The translations under genes were made by a program, and so were the position numbers. From positions 124,001 through 188,000 of the forward strand of contig NZ_JAAQPH010000013.1 of NCBI RefSeq assembly GCF_011683915.1: a DNA stretch of 64,000 nucleotides, given 5' to 3'. This DNA comes from Pelagibius litoralis. Its GTDB lineage: Bacteria; Pseudomonadota; Alphaproteobacteria; Kiloniellales; Kiloniellaceae. Of the stretch, positions 19,818 to 28,905 are shown piece by piece. Below the pieces are notes generated by a model, which worked only from the letters and a program-made list of their open reading frames with translations, made no database searches and had not been told where the DNA came from. Position 1 is the stretch's first letter, and every line of letters begins with the position of its first letter.

Positions 19818-20336
19818 TCACTTCCGCAGCCGAACACCGGGCCCGGCGGAACCATCGGCTTCGATGAACGCGACGCCGGCAGCTTCCAGGGCGTCACGCA
19901 TTGCCTGAAGATTATTGGAGATCGGCACTCGCGCGCCACGCTCGAACTCGGCAACCGTCGACCGTGCAATTCCAGCGGCTTCAGCGAGATCCCACTGCGA
20001 CATGTTCAATATATTGCGGGCCGCCCGGCACAGGTCTGGAAAAAACAGCGTTTCGCTGGTACCACACCCACTCCGCAATTCACGCAGGCGGACACCCGGC
20101 CCTCCGCCGTTCGCAGGAATGAACGCGATGCCGGCCGCCTCCAAGGTGGCCCGAATCGCCTGAAGATTATTGTAGCCTGGCGCCTTTCCGTATCGCTCAA
20201 ATTGAGAGAGTGTCGCAGCAGTGACATGAGCCGGTTCCGCAACCTCCGACTGGGATAGGTTGAGTAGCCCTCTGGCGGCGTGGCATTGCCCCGGAGAGAA
20301 GGACATTTTTTTATAATACAAATTCTTGTTTGACAT
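19818..20336 (-). CDS. Tandem two-domain XRE-type HTH regulator
   Basis: The protein has 172 residues and contains two copies of one unit. Each has an XRE-like HTH (CHAARGLLNLSQSEVAE... and CRAARNILNMSQWDLAEA...), then a helix NNLQA(I/M)R and an AAG(I/V)AFI segment ending in GPGVRLR. Single-unit proteins of this kind are common in alphaproteobacterial accessory regions; here an internal duplication has made a covalent dimer. The two halves, about residues 10-88 and 93-172, are clearly diverged. It is divergent from the Tat-protein gene and could repress it (inference). Confidence 0.8.
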   Translation of the reverse strand: MSNKNLYYKKMSFSPGQCHAARGLLNLSQSEVAEPAHVTAATLSQFERYGKAPGYNNLQAIRATLEAAGIAFIPANGGGPGVRLRELRSGCGTSETLFFPDLCRAARNILNMSQWDLAEAAGIARSTVAEFERGARVPISNNLQAMRDALEAAGVAFIEADGSAGPGVRLRK

Positions 20337-20474
20337 AGAGTCGCTGACTATTTAGCCTGAGGCACGCTAGATAGCTTGCCTGATGGATACAACCGAAAGG
20401 CAAACAAGCGGCACGAGAGGATGCGTCAACACCCTCCCGCGCCTGACCACAACCCGACTTGTTGGAGTCCGGTC

Positions 20475-21032
20475 ATGGCTACCCCTACCCTTAGCACAAG
20501 ACTTTCCCGCCGGGCCATGCTGGCCGGCAGCGTCGCCGCGCCGGCGATGGCATTTCCGGTTTTCCAGGCACTGGCCGCCCTGCCAGTTCCTGCCTTGCTC
20601 TGCGCCGATCCCCACCCTGATGCCGAGCTGTTCCGCCGGATTGCGGAGGCCGAACACTTGCGTAACCAGAACGCCCGGGCACGGCGGCTGCGCGCCCGCC
20701 TCCGCGACGCCCTTTACGCCCGCCACGATCTCGCCTACCGGCCTTTCCGGGACAGCCACCCGGAGGCTTGGCTGCACTGCTGGGAGACCCACGGGCGCTA
20801 CGCCGATGCGGTGCGCGAGGCCGTTGCTGTGCCGGCCCATACGGTCGCCGGCATTCACGCCAAGCTCAGCCTTGCTGTGATCGCCTCACGGCGCGGCGGA
20901 GCACGGGTCTACATGTACGAGGACCGCGAGTGGCTGCAAGCCGCCCTGGTCGATCTGGAGCGCTTGGCCAATCCCGGGCAACGCGTTGGTCCGGTACGCC
21001 GCTGGACGCCAGACCCTCTCGTATTGGCTTAG
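20475..21032 (+). CDS. Tat-exported protein of unknown function
   Basis: The protein has 185 residues from the ATG at 20475; the frame extends back to 20376. It begins with a twin-arginine signal (SRRAMLAGSVAAPAMAF). The mature part is rich in Ala, Arg and His and mostly helical (AELFRRIAEAEHLRNQNARARRLRARLRD, given here only by its ends AELFRR and RLRD). I do not recognise a family. A 55-aa ORF follows at once, and a tandem-XRE gene is divergent upstream. Confidence 0.55.
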   Translation: MATPTLSTRLSRRAMLAGSVAAPAMAFPVFQALAALPVPALLCADPHPDAELFRRIAEAEHLRNQNARARRLRARLRDALYARHDLAYRPFRDSHPEAWLHCWETHGRYADAVREAVAVPAHTVAGIHAKLSLAVIASRRGGARVYMYEDREWLQAALVDLERLANPGQRVGPVRRWTPDPLVLA

Positions 21033-21200
21033 ATGCCGATGCCTACCATCGCCCTCGCCCGCGAAGTCGGTCTTCTGGTCCGTGCCCTGCGCAAGCGGTA
21101 CGGCCTGACCCATGCCGCTGCAGCCAAGCCGCTTCAGCTGGGTAACGTTGCACGAAGGTCAGCAGCTTCGACGTTCGGACTGGTACGACAAATCAGATGA
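21033..21200 (+). CDS. Hypothetical small protein, 55 aa
   Basis: The ATG at 21033 directly follows the stop of the Tat-protein gene. The start MPMPTIALAREVGLLVRALR looks like a real helical N-terminus, while the last 20 residues look random, so the gene may be cut short by a frameshift near 21140. No family is recognised. Confidence 0.35.
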   Translation: MPMPTIALAREVGLLVRALRKRYGLTHAAAAKPLQLGNVARRSAASTFGLVRQIR

Positions 21201-21506
21201 AGATGCATGCGACCATTCGTCAATGGCCATGGATCACACGATGGAGAGGCTCGCTCGCCCTGGCGAAGAGTTGGTTGGTGACGAGGACCCCGAACTAGCA
21301 GCACTCCCTTGATCGACCGCAAGTCACCTCCATGCGTGGATGAGGTCCTTGCGAAGATCGAGCAGGAGCCATCGATGTAATCACCAGCCGCCCATGAACT
21401 CTTGCCGAGGGAAGAAGTTGGTTAATCTGTAACAACTCTAACATCCGTCTCAACTTGGCACCAACAACGGGAATACCTCACAGGCGAATCTTCCGCTGAG
21501 CAGCAA
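21201..21506. other. Intergenic stretch, nothing recognised
   Basis: About 300 bases between the small ORF and the 3' end of the helicase gene. No gene, IS end or clear hairpin was seen. Confidence 0.4.
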
Positions 21507-23498
21507 CTAACTCGACATCTGTAAGCATTCGGGAATGTATAGTTCCCTAGTGGCTCTCGTTGCAGCGACGTAGAGGACGTTTAGCTCGGCGTCGCGATAC
21601 TCGCCATCTGTTGTCTCGTCCAGCTTGTCCCTATTAATGAAGTCATCCATTAACATAACTCGTGGCCACTCACGGCCTTTTACTCGGTGCGTAGTCGACA
21701 AAACAATGGGGGCTTTGGCCTCTACCGCCACGTGATGCTTTCCGAGGGTCGCTAATTGCCCTTCTAGGACGCTGTGTCTCTCCTCGATTGTCTCCCGCAC
21801 ACGACGCAACTCCGAGTCCATCGTCTGCTCTTCTTCAAAAACTAGGTCGTCCCAACTACCGAACCGGACTAGCGTAGGATGTGGCGTCCCACGATTGGCA
21901 CCTCCCCTATACAGCCTAAGGGCATCGAGCATCAGCCACTGGAGGTCCTCGATACCCCCAACCAAATGGAAGCGGTGACCAAATTCAGCAACAGAAACGG
22001 CCTGGCGGAAAACGCCTGTATTCGTCCGAGCGAGAATAGTGATTGGCCACTCGGGCCCCTGATGGCTGCCGCCGTAGGTAATTATCTGACTGGACAGGCC
22101 GAGGTTTCCACGCATCTTTTGCGCGGGCACGTTGGACTTCCTCCCCAGAACCTTGTTCGCATAGTCGGCGATCTCCGGGCCAAACCGCCAGGATTGTGTC
22201 AATGGAAATGAACTTCCTTCAATTTGCGCCATCGCATTCACAGCCCCGCGCCAGTCATATAGCTGTTGATGGTGGTCGCCGATCAAAATCCGCTTACAGC
22301 TGGAACGTCGCAGAATGGACATGAACGCGCCATTTGCGTCTTGCGCTTCATCGAAAAGCACGACGTCATATGGAATGGTGCCTTCACGTAAGTCCCACCA
22401 TTTCATAACCTGGTGAGGGAAAATTGGCAGATCTCCGGACTTCAATATCATCATTGCCCAAAGATTCTTTGCCCATTGAAGAACCTGCTCATTCCCGCCG
22501 GTAGGCCATTCTAGCTCCGGCACATGATTCAGAGACAGTTCCGGCTCCGCTGAGTAACAATAGTTCTTGACCGTCTGATCAACTTGGCGAACTAAAATTC
22601 CCCGCCTGTAGATCCCAAACATTTGCGGCAGACCGAGACGATCGGCGAGGTCGTGCCAGGGCATGCTCTGGCCTCTTTGGCACCGCTCCTCTCCCCACTG
22701 ATTGCTAGGCTTCACCACCTTGTAAGCCAGACTGTCCGATGTCCTGCAATCTTCTACAGTGCCACCTAGCCTCCTCTTCGCCTGATCCGCCATGTCCCGA
22801 TTGAAAGCAAGGTAGACCGCCGACCCGCTACCCAATTCTTCTCCGATGAATCCGCATAACGTCGTCTTCCCCGTTCCGGCGAATGCCTCGGCTTTCACAA
22901 CATCCGTGCTGCCGGCCTTTCTCGATGCCTCTAGGATCTGCCCCTGCTCTTCAGTAGGTCTAACTCTTGTGTGAAAGGTGTATACAGACTCACGGTAGTC
23001 GCCAGTGGTCCGTACAGTCGCCGAATCATCGCTCTCGCCGTTTCCATATTGATGGGACGTTGGCTGGCCACGTAGTTCCTGGGCCTCATGTTGACCTGGT
23101 GAAGATGCCCAATACTCATCTGTGGAAATCCACCGAAGGCCGACGCCATCTGCGATTTTGAGTCCCTCCTCGATAAACGCTTGCAGGTGGGTGAATGCTG
23201 CCAGCTTGCTCCTTTCATGTAATGGCGCATCGTTCACAAAATCTCGGGACCGCATAAGCTCATCGGAAAAGTCCCCGATAGAGAAGTCATACTCGGGGTC
23301 AACGATTGCGTCCCTCCCTATAGTGACCAATGCCCATATCGCTGCGACGGCCTCATTCGGAAAAGCCATTAGAACTGGGACAAGAATAGATCCCTGTTGA
23401 ACCTGATACTTGAGGTCCTCAACAAAATTCCTTGGTATCGGCCACAGCATTTCGCGTCCTGGATTTGCGGAGTCTCGCCAAAACGACTCGGGTGCCAA
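21507..23498 (-). CDS. UvrD-like SF1 helicase with unassigned N-terminal region
   Basis: The protein has 663 residues and starts at a TTG with GAGG upstream. Residues 1-170 are unassigned. The helicase core has motif Ia/Q-like TEEQGQIL, Walker A AGTGKT (207-212), Walker B VVLFDEAQDANGAF, motif III GDHHQQLYDWRGA and the motif VI region NVLYVAATRATRELY. It is the last gene of an integrase operon, 17 bases after the second recombinase gene. The architecture recalls F-box-helicase/UvrD proteins of accessory regions rather than housekeeping UvrD, which is longer. Its role in recombination or defence is inference. Confidence 0.82.
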   Translation of the reverse strand: MAPESFWRDSANPGREMLWPIPRNFVEDLKYQVQQGSILVPVLMAFPNEAVAAIWALVTIGRDAIVDPEYDFSIGDFSDELMRSRDFVNDAPLHERSKLAAFTHLQAFIEEGLKIADGVGLRWISTDEYWASSPGQHEAQELRGQPTSHQYGNGESDDSATVRTTGDYRESVYTFHTRVRPTEEQGQILEASRKAGSTDVVKAEAFAGTGKTTLCGFIGEELGSGSAVYLAFNRDMADQAKRRLGGTVEDCRTSDSLAYKVVKPSNQWGEERCQRGQSMPWHDLADRLGLPQMFGIYRRGILVRQVDQTVKNYCYSAEPELSLNHVPELEWPTGGNEQVLQWAKNLWAMMILKSGDLPIFPHQVMKWWDLREGTIPYDVVLFDEAQDANGAFMSILRRSSCKRILIGDHHQQLYDWRGAVNAMAQIEGSSFPLTQSWRFGPEIADYANKVLGRKSNVPAQKMRGNLGLSSQIITYGGSHQGPEWPITILARTNTGVFRQAVSVAEFGHRFHLVGGIEDLQWLMLDALRLYRGGANRGTPHPTLVRFGSWDDLVFEEEQTMDSELRRVRETIEERHSVLEGQLATLGKHHVAVEAKAPIVLSTTHRVKGREWPRVMLMDDFINRDKLDETTDGEYRDAELNVLYVAATRATRELYIPECLQMSS

Positions 23499-23515
23499 CT
23501 GTCCTCGCCTTCATT

Positions 23516-24934
23516 CTACTCCAAAGACGTTTCTGAGCATTGCGGTAAAAGCTGCTGGATCAGTGACTGAACGGTCGACATGCTCTTCCGGCGCTGCACG
23601 TTAACCTCGTAAGCCTGCCGGGTCAGCTCCGAGCCATGGCCGACCAGCGCGGAGGCCGCCCAGGCATTGTCTGGATCCTCCTCGGCGTAGTAGGAGCACC
23701 ACAGCGAGCGCACGTAGTGCTCCCCTACCCCGAAGTGCCGGCGCCAGACCTTGGATGGCCATTGGCCATCCACGGCAGCGAGCCCCCCATCCCATGAAAA
23801 TAAGTATCGGCCCTCGAGCTCCTTCAGGCGCTGGGAGAGGGCCACCGGTGATCGCCCGTCGAGAATCAGGGCATCAAGCATCTCCGCCACCTCCGGCCAG
23901 GCCGATACACCATAGCATTGCTGGTTCTTCTTCTGCTCCAGCCGGAGGCGCCAGCTCTGCTCCTGCCTGACGATCTCCCGACCGATCCGGAGGCGGTGGA
24001 GGTCGCCGCAGCGCAGCGGGGCATTACACGAAAGGCCGATGAGCGCGGCATCCATGCGCGCATGGAAGGCCGCGTCCTGGTGGGCCGGGGTCTCGCCGGC
24101 CTGAGCCAGGAGATCCATGGCCTTCAGATAGATATCTCCCAGATCGTAGGGAAAACTCAGCAGGACGTCTTCCTTTCGCGTGCGGTTCAGCTTCGCCTCC
24201 CGCTCGAAGCCTTCCCGCAGTTGTCTCAGGAAGATCAGGACGTCCTCCCGGGCGCCGAGCTCGGCCGCGAAAACAAGCAGCTCTTTGGTGCGGGCGAGCT
24301 TCGTGGTCGGCCGGGTCTCCCGCGCCCTAAAGGACCGCAGGAGCACATCGACTGCCCCAACCGACACCACATCACCCAGACCGTGGTCCCGGTTCGATTT
24401 CGCCAGCTGCCCGACGATGTTGGTAAGGGACCGCACGATAGAAATCGCGTAGACGGGACCATCATCGTGGCCGATCTCATCGCCCTTCGCCTCGGCGGCC
24501 CTCGCCTCGAGCGTCCTCAGCGCGATGCGCCAGGCGGCCGGCCAGGCCTCCGGCGGCAGGGAAAGACGGCGCCGGCTCTTCCGAATCACGGGCTTCCGTA
24601 CCGCCTTCTCCTTCCGCCATTTCTCCGCGCGCAGCTCCTTGAGGGCCGGGCGCGCGAGAGCGGCCACCTCGGGTGCTAGCATTGAAAGCGCCTTCGCGAG
24701 GCCCTCCACGCGCCAGAGCGGTCCGAAGTCGGCGAGGTCCTGGTGCCCGGTCTGCACGAGTATTTTCCCGCGCTGCTCGAGATGGAGCAAAAAACGGTGA
24801 AGAAGCCGCAGCTGCGCCAGGGTAAGCTTGCCAGCCTGGAGGTGTTCCAGAGCCGCGAAGGCCAACTCATCGGCCCAGAGGGGGCTGCCGAGGACTTCCT
24901 CAACGCTCATGCTGCCTGGGGCTCCAGCCATCAC
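23516..24934 (-). CDS. Tyrosine recombinase-like integrase, second of a pair
   Basis: The protein has 472 residues. Catalytic residues are visible near the C-terminus: an Arg in APLRCGDLHRLRIG, H-x-x-R in EHYVRS, GHG in ALVGHGS and the nucleophile Tyr in LTRQAYEVN. The central helical region (100-280) resembles a core-binding domain. The GTG start overlaps the stop of the first integrase gene by 4 bases (GTGA). Two adjacent recombinases plus an HTH protein form a known type of integration module in alphaproteobacterial elements. Confidence 0.78.
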   Translation of the reverse strand: MMAGAPGSMSVEEVLGSPLWADELAFAALEHLQAGKLTLAQLRLLHRFLLHLEQRGKILVQTGHQDLADFGPLWRVEGLAKALSMLAPEVAALARPALKELRAEKWRKEKAVRKPVIRKSRRRLSLPPEAWPAAWRIALRTLEARAAEAKGDEIGHDDGPVYAISIVRSLTNIVGQLAKSNRDHGLGDVVSVGAVDVLLRSFRARETRPTTKLARTKELLVFAAELGAREDVLIFLRQLREGFEREAKLNRTRKEDVLLSFPYDLGDIYLKAMDLLAQAGETPAHQDAAFHARMDAALIGLSCNAPLRCGDLHRLRIGREIVRQEQSWRLRLEQKKNQQCYGVSAWPEVAEMLDALILDGRSPVALSQRLKELEGRYLFSWDGGLAAVDGQWPSKVWRRHFGVGEHYVRSLWCSYYAEEDPDNAWAASALVGHGSELTRQAYEVNVQRRKSMSTVQSLIQQLLPQCSETSLE

Positions 24935-26757
24935 GACCGACTCCGGACCGGCGTCCTGCGACGGGCCTCACGGATAAGCTTTTGCATATGCTGCTGCCCG
25001 AGCTCCGCGGCACGCCGGCTATCCAGGAAGCCGTAGTGCTTCCTAACCGTAGCCGGATCGATCCCGAGCCAGTCTGCGACCATGACGAGTCTGTCAGGGT
25101 TCTCGTAGAGGATCAGGGTCGCGATCGCGTGGCGACACATGTGAAGGGTCATGTCGAGCCCGGCGGCCCTGATTCCGATCTCGAAACAGTGAGCGAAGAC
25201 CGAAGCGTCCACCGGACGATCGGCCAGAGTGCCGGGAAAGAGGAAGTCGCTGTCGGATGCATTTTTCCCATAGGGATGCGCTGTGACTAGAAGGGGCCGG
25301 TAGACCTCGACGAAGCGCCGGACGATCTTCTCGCAGTCCGGCGGTAGTGGACAGCCGAGTTCCCGGTTGTTTTTCACCTGCCGGCCGGGGATTGAGATCT
25401 TGCCGGCCTTGCGGGCTTCACCCTTGAAGACAATTGTCGTCTCCTTGCCGCGAAAGGTAATGGATCGCAGGTTCGTCGCCCGCAGGGCCATGGCCCTCAG
25501 GAGGATCGCCGCCTGGCAAGCACAAACCGCAAGGCGCAGGCAGCGCATCCGCGCGGAGAGGCTCAGGTCGTCCCAGTGCCCGAGCAACACATCGGCCTCG
25601 CGCAGCGTGGTTTCCGGCAGCCCCAGAACCGCGGAACGAATCCGCAGGTTGTCGAGAAGCGCGCTGGCGAAGGCTTCCCGCTCCTCGCCCATCTTCCCGA
25701 CCCGATGGTTCTTGATGGCCTTCTTCTTCCTCAGCCTTTTTAGGCGCTCCACCTCCTCCGCGGAGACCCTGACCCAGTGGCGAGCGATGTAAGAGACCCG
25801 ACAGACATAGGTATGCAGAGAGGTGGCGTCGCGGCGCAGGTGAGACACCTCATCGAGGGCGCGGGTACGAAAGATCCCGGCCACCTGGCGCAGCAGCTGA
25901 TACCGGCAGATGTCAGAGAGCGAAGTGATCTCTTCCGGCTTCATCAACCCTGCTTCGAGGATCTCGCGCACGAGCCAGGAGATCGCTGAGCGATAGCTGC
26001 TGGCACTTTGGACGGACCGCTCGGCATCCTCCAGGTGATCGCGCACAAGCGGCTCCTCGCCTTGCCAGAGATAGTGCTCGATGAAGGCCTCCACATCGGC
26101 GAGTAAGCTCTCTGGCAGTGCTGCGCCGGCGTATTGCTTGCCCCGCTGACTGCGCGGAAGCTGACAGGGCGCCTGCGGCAGAAGGTTGCCCAGGTTCGGG
26201 TGTGCGCCACGGTGACGAACCAGCTCGTTGAAGAATACCGCAGCCCGCATGAAGCCTTTGCGCCGCTTGTTGTGCAGGGCGTCGTACTCCTCCCGTAGCC
26301 ACGTCGGATCGAGCTGATGAGGGCTCCGGCCGGCGAGGCGCGCCCGCTCGATCAGGATCGAGAGGGTGATTTCCCGGTGCGGTCCGAAAACCCTTCCATT
26401 GCCGCTGCGCTCGGCCACATAGTCCTTCAGTTGCTGCCACTCATCGGCCAGCCGACGATCGTCCGCTCCGGCGTCCCCCAAAGCCTTGAGTCCGAGGGCC
26501 CGTTTGAGGGCGCCTCGCACGTTGGAGCGCCACTTCTCAAAGCCGCCACGGGACCGGAACCCATGCTCCAGGGCGCTGACCTTGCCGCGCCAGCGGGCGT
26601 CGAAGGCGTCGAGATCGACCCTGATCGCGCCGAGGGGCTCATTGTAGATCTTCTCGGCACGGACGAGGGCCCGGCGCACGTCGTTCGCGGTATTGCCTTC
26701 GTAGCCCAACCGATCGAGGCCCTCGGCGAGGCAGCGGAAGGTGCGAAAATCCTGCAT
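24931..26757 (-). CDS. Tyrosine recombinase (phage-type integrase), first of a pair
   Basis: The protein has 608 residues. The catalytic set is visible: Arg in RATNLRSITF, Lys near KAGKISIPGR, H-x-x-R in LHMCRHAIATL, Trp/Gly in ADWLGIDPATV and Tyr in RKHYGFLD. A long N-terminal region precedes the core-binding domain. An AGGA site lies 9 bases before the ATG. It is longer than simple phage integrases and works presumably with its downstream partner and the upstream HTH protein to move the element. No att repeat could be assigned by eye. Confidence 0.88.
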   Translation of the reverse strand: MQDFRTFRCLAEGLDRLGYEGNTANDVRRALVRAEKIYNEPLGAIRVDLDAFDARWRGKVSALEHGFRSRGGFEKWRSNVRGALKRALGLKALGDAGADDRRLADEWQQLKDYVAERSGNGRVFGPHREITLSILIERARLAGRSPHQLDPTWLREEYDALHNKRRKGFMRAAVFFNELVRHRGAHPNLGNLLPQAPCQLPRSQRGKQYAGAALPESLLADVEAFIEHYLWQGEEPLVRDHLEDAERSVQSASSYRSAISWLVREILEAGLMKPEEITSLSDICRYQLLRQVAGIFRTRALDEVSHLRRDATSLHTYVCRVSYIARHWVRVSAEEVERLKRLRKKKAIKNHRVGKMGEEREAFASALLDNLRIRSAVLGLPETTLREADVLLGHWDDLSLSARMRCLRLAVCACQAAILLRAMALRATNLRSITFRGKETTIVFKGEARKAGKISIPGRQVKNNRELGCPLPPDCEKIVRRFVEVYRPLLVTAHPYGKNASDSDFLFPGTLADRPVDASVFAHCFEIGIRAAGLDMTLHMCRHAIATLILYENPDRLVMVADWLGIDPATVRKHYGFLDSRRAAELGQQHMQKLIREARRRTPVRSRS

Positions 26758-26913
26758 TTCTTGTTTTTCCTCGAACTAAGTAACTGTTTAACGGACACTT
26801 GCGCGTTTACTGGCCATAAGGAAATACGTATCACAGAATATCGGGCATGTATTTTGGGAGACCTTTTTGCTGTTTTGCCGATTTCCTAGTGATTGCGCGC
26901 CATTTTTGCTTTT

Positions 26914-27303
26914 TCACGCCACATCGTCCCGATCCAACTGGAGGTCATCGAGGCGATCGAGATCACTCTCGCGAAGCCGCAGGATCCGCGGGCTGAGTCG
27001 GATGGTGGGCAGTTCCCCATTGGACATCCAACGGAGCGCCGTACGCTGGCCGATCCCGTAGCGGGCAGCAACTTCCTCTCGTCGCAGCAGAGGCTTACGG
27101 AGGGCATCGAAGGCCTCAAGTGGAGGCGCCAAGAGTCCTTCGAGGCGCCAGATGTCAAGCCACGAGACAAAGGCCCGGCCGGATCGGCGGATGATCCGCA
27201 CGCTGCGCGGCGCGAGCAGAGACCTGGCGGTGCCGGATGTGACTCTCCAATGGGCGCAGATCGTTGCCAGCGGGGCGTAGCCCGCCAAAGTCAAATTTTT
27301 CAC
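26914..27303 (-). CDS. Excisionase-like HTH DNA-binding protein
   Basis: The protein has 129 residues from the GTG at 27303, which has GGAG 9 bases upstream. The C-terminal part is a MerR/excisionase-type HTH: LLRREEVAARYGIGQRTALRWMSNG with a wing (ILRLRESDLD). An N-terminal second HTH-like segment (LATICAHWRVTSGTARSLL) is also visible. It is the first gene of the recombinase operon and would steer excision or regulate the operon. Confidence 0.65.
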   Translation of the reverse strand: MKNLTLAGYAPLATICAHWRVTSGTARSLLAPRSVRIIRRSGRAFVSWLDIWRLEGLLAPPLEAFDALRKPLLRREEVAARYGIGQRTALRWMSNGELPTIRLSPRILRLRESDLDRLDDLQLDRDDVA

Positions 27304-27321
27304 TGTTCGTTTACTCCACGG

Positions 27322-27351
27322 TCTAGAGGGGACGGAAATCGTCCCCCTAGA
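27322..27351. promoter_or_regulatory. Inverted repeat upstream of the integration operon
   Basis: TCTAGAGGGGACG and CGTCCCCCTAGA face each other around a 4-5 base centre, with one imperfection in the stem. It lies about 20 bases before the HTH gene start, so it could be an operator for the HTH protein or a leader hairpin. Confidence 0.45.
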
Positions 27352-27494
27352 AGGGGAGCTATAAACATCGAATTGGAATGCAAACCAGGGGTCACCAGGC
27401 GTCATTCTCGGGACCTGAACGGCCACCTGTACATGGAACATGTCTGCGCGACCTCAGCGCCTCGGTGAGGTCATTCTTTGGCCTCAGGAACGAA

Positions 27495-28331
27495 TTATGG
27501 CCTCTCCGCTCCCAACGTGCCCGACGGCGCTAAACCAGCCTGAGGACGAGAAAACCAGCACCAGGTCCGTCGTCCCGCAGGTGTAGCTGAGGTCATGGCG
27601 AGGCGACCAGACGGGAAGTAGTCCCATGTCCTGTAGACCTTGCGGTCGGAGGCGCGCTCCCGTGGCCATCTGGCTCGCCACTTGTCTTCCTGCGCCTGCC
27701 GCTCGAGTTCTTTCTTGGTTGGATGATGCTCGGTCTTGTCGCGCGTCTCGTGGATGCGCCACGAGACCGGGATCTCGCCCACGAGGATCCTTACGCCCTC
27801 CTTGCCCTCAGCGAAGCGGTAGCCTCGCTCGTCGAGGGCCCGGGCAAAAACATCCACGATACAGGATACCCGGTCGACAGACTTCGGCCCGATGGCGACG
27901 GCGATACCACCCTGCGCGCTGCATGTCTTAAACCCCTCGCCATCCATCCGGGTCGCCTGCAGCGCCTTCCTGGTTGCCGAGGCGACGGGATACAACCGGA
28001 CCGGGCGCTCTTGCGGTACTACGATGGAGGCGTAGGCATCCTCGCTGGCCAGGGCGGCATTCTACTCTGCCACCACTTCAATTGGGGGTTCCGCTATTAT
28101 TGATCGGAACGCCAGCGGAATCGGCACATCACGCCCGCTCTCTGCCTGCGGCAGGGGTGGCTGCTGAACCCGCTTGCCGTGGGCGCGCTTTGCCCAGTAA
28201 CCCAATGTTGGCGTCGGAATACCGTGCTTCTTGCAGATCTTCCGAAGGCCGACATCAGACATGCCGAAGCGCTCACTGAGCTTCGTCATCGGCGTCTGCC
28301 AAACCAGTTCATAGAGTTCACTGCGCTTCAC
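27495..28331 (-). pseudogene. Hypothetical regulator-like gene interrupted by an in-frame TAG
   Basis: The N-terminal part from a GTG at 28331 (KRSELYELVW, TKLSERFGMSDVGLRKICKKH, YWAKRAHGKRV) matches a family of uncharacterised HTH-like proteins common on proteobacterial elements. A TAG at 28062-28064 ends it, but the same frame continues to 27495 with family-like sequence (DKTEHHPTKKELERQAQ, WDYFPSGRLAM). The far C-terminus also looks altered. It is therefore one gene broken by a single nonsense codon, unless the codon is read through. Confidence 0.6.
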
Positions 28332-28436
28332 TTTGCACAATCCCGTACAGATGCAGATCGCAAGTCTCAACCTATTCCAGATACTACACTACATTGCGAC
28401 CCGGCCGCTGGAAGCAACGTGGATAGGTCGCATCCA

Positions 28437-28679
28437 ATGGCAAAGAGTAAGACGCCCCATGAAGAAGGTTTTGAAAAGCAACTCATCACTCGGCGGTGCC
28501 ACCAAAAACTGTTTCGTCGGCATCCCTTTGCACGTCTCCTCCCAGAATCCCCGACAACCTCGATTCTTCAACTCAGCATCGGTTCCCAATTATGGGGTAA
28601 GGCGACCGACTCTCCGGCAACAAGAGACGACTTGATACGCACGATCTCCCTGCAGGTTCGTGCTCCGGGCAAAGATTGA
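28437..28679 (+). CDS. Hypothetical small protein, 80 aa, doubtful
   Basis: The ATG at 28437 opens an 80-aa frame (MAKSKTPHEEGFEKQL start, ISLQVRAPGKD end). Composition is plausible for a protein but no family is recognised, and another frame is open over the same stretch. Confidence 0.25.
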   Translation: MAKSKTPHEEGFEKQLITRRCHQKLFRRHPFARLLPESPTTSILQLSIGSQLWGKATDSPATRDDLIRTISLQVRAPGKD

Positions 28680-28689
28680 CTCCCCAATT

Positions 28690-28880
28690 TGACAAACCAA
28701 GAAAGAAAAAATCACCGCCAGATGTTACATTAAATATAACTCCGGTTCATTTTTGGATTTATTATATAAAAATACAACATTACACTCCGTTTGACTCTTT
28801 TTCATTTATCCTATATCAATTTTTCACCAACTATACTAATAATGCCGGAACTACGTTAAATAATGCGTCGCAGCCGATCT
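28690..28880. other. AT-rich patch in GC-rich context
   Basis: Runs such as ATTAAATATAA, TTATTATATAAAAATA and TTTTTCATTTATCC dominate, in sharp contrast to the flanking DNA. A 73-aa frame crosses it but looks like chance. It may hold strong promoters for the downstream gene, be an H-NS/MucR-type silencing target, or mark a junction of foreign DNA. Confidence 0.6.
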
Positions 28881-28905
28881 CAGCTGTGCCGCAATAGGGG
28901 TTATT

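Noticed and set aside
28676-28897. 73-aa frame in the AT-rich patch
   Set aside because: Composition follows the AT-rich DNA and no protein-like pattern is seen.
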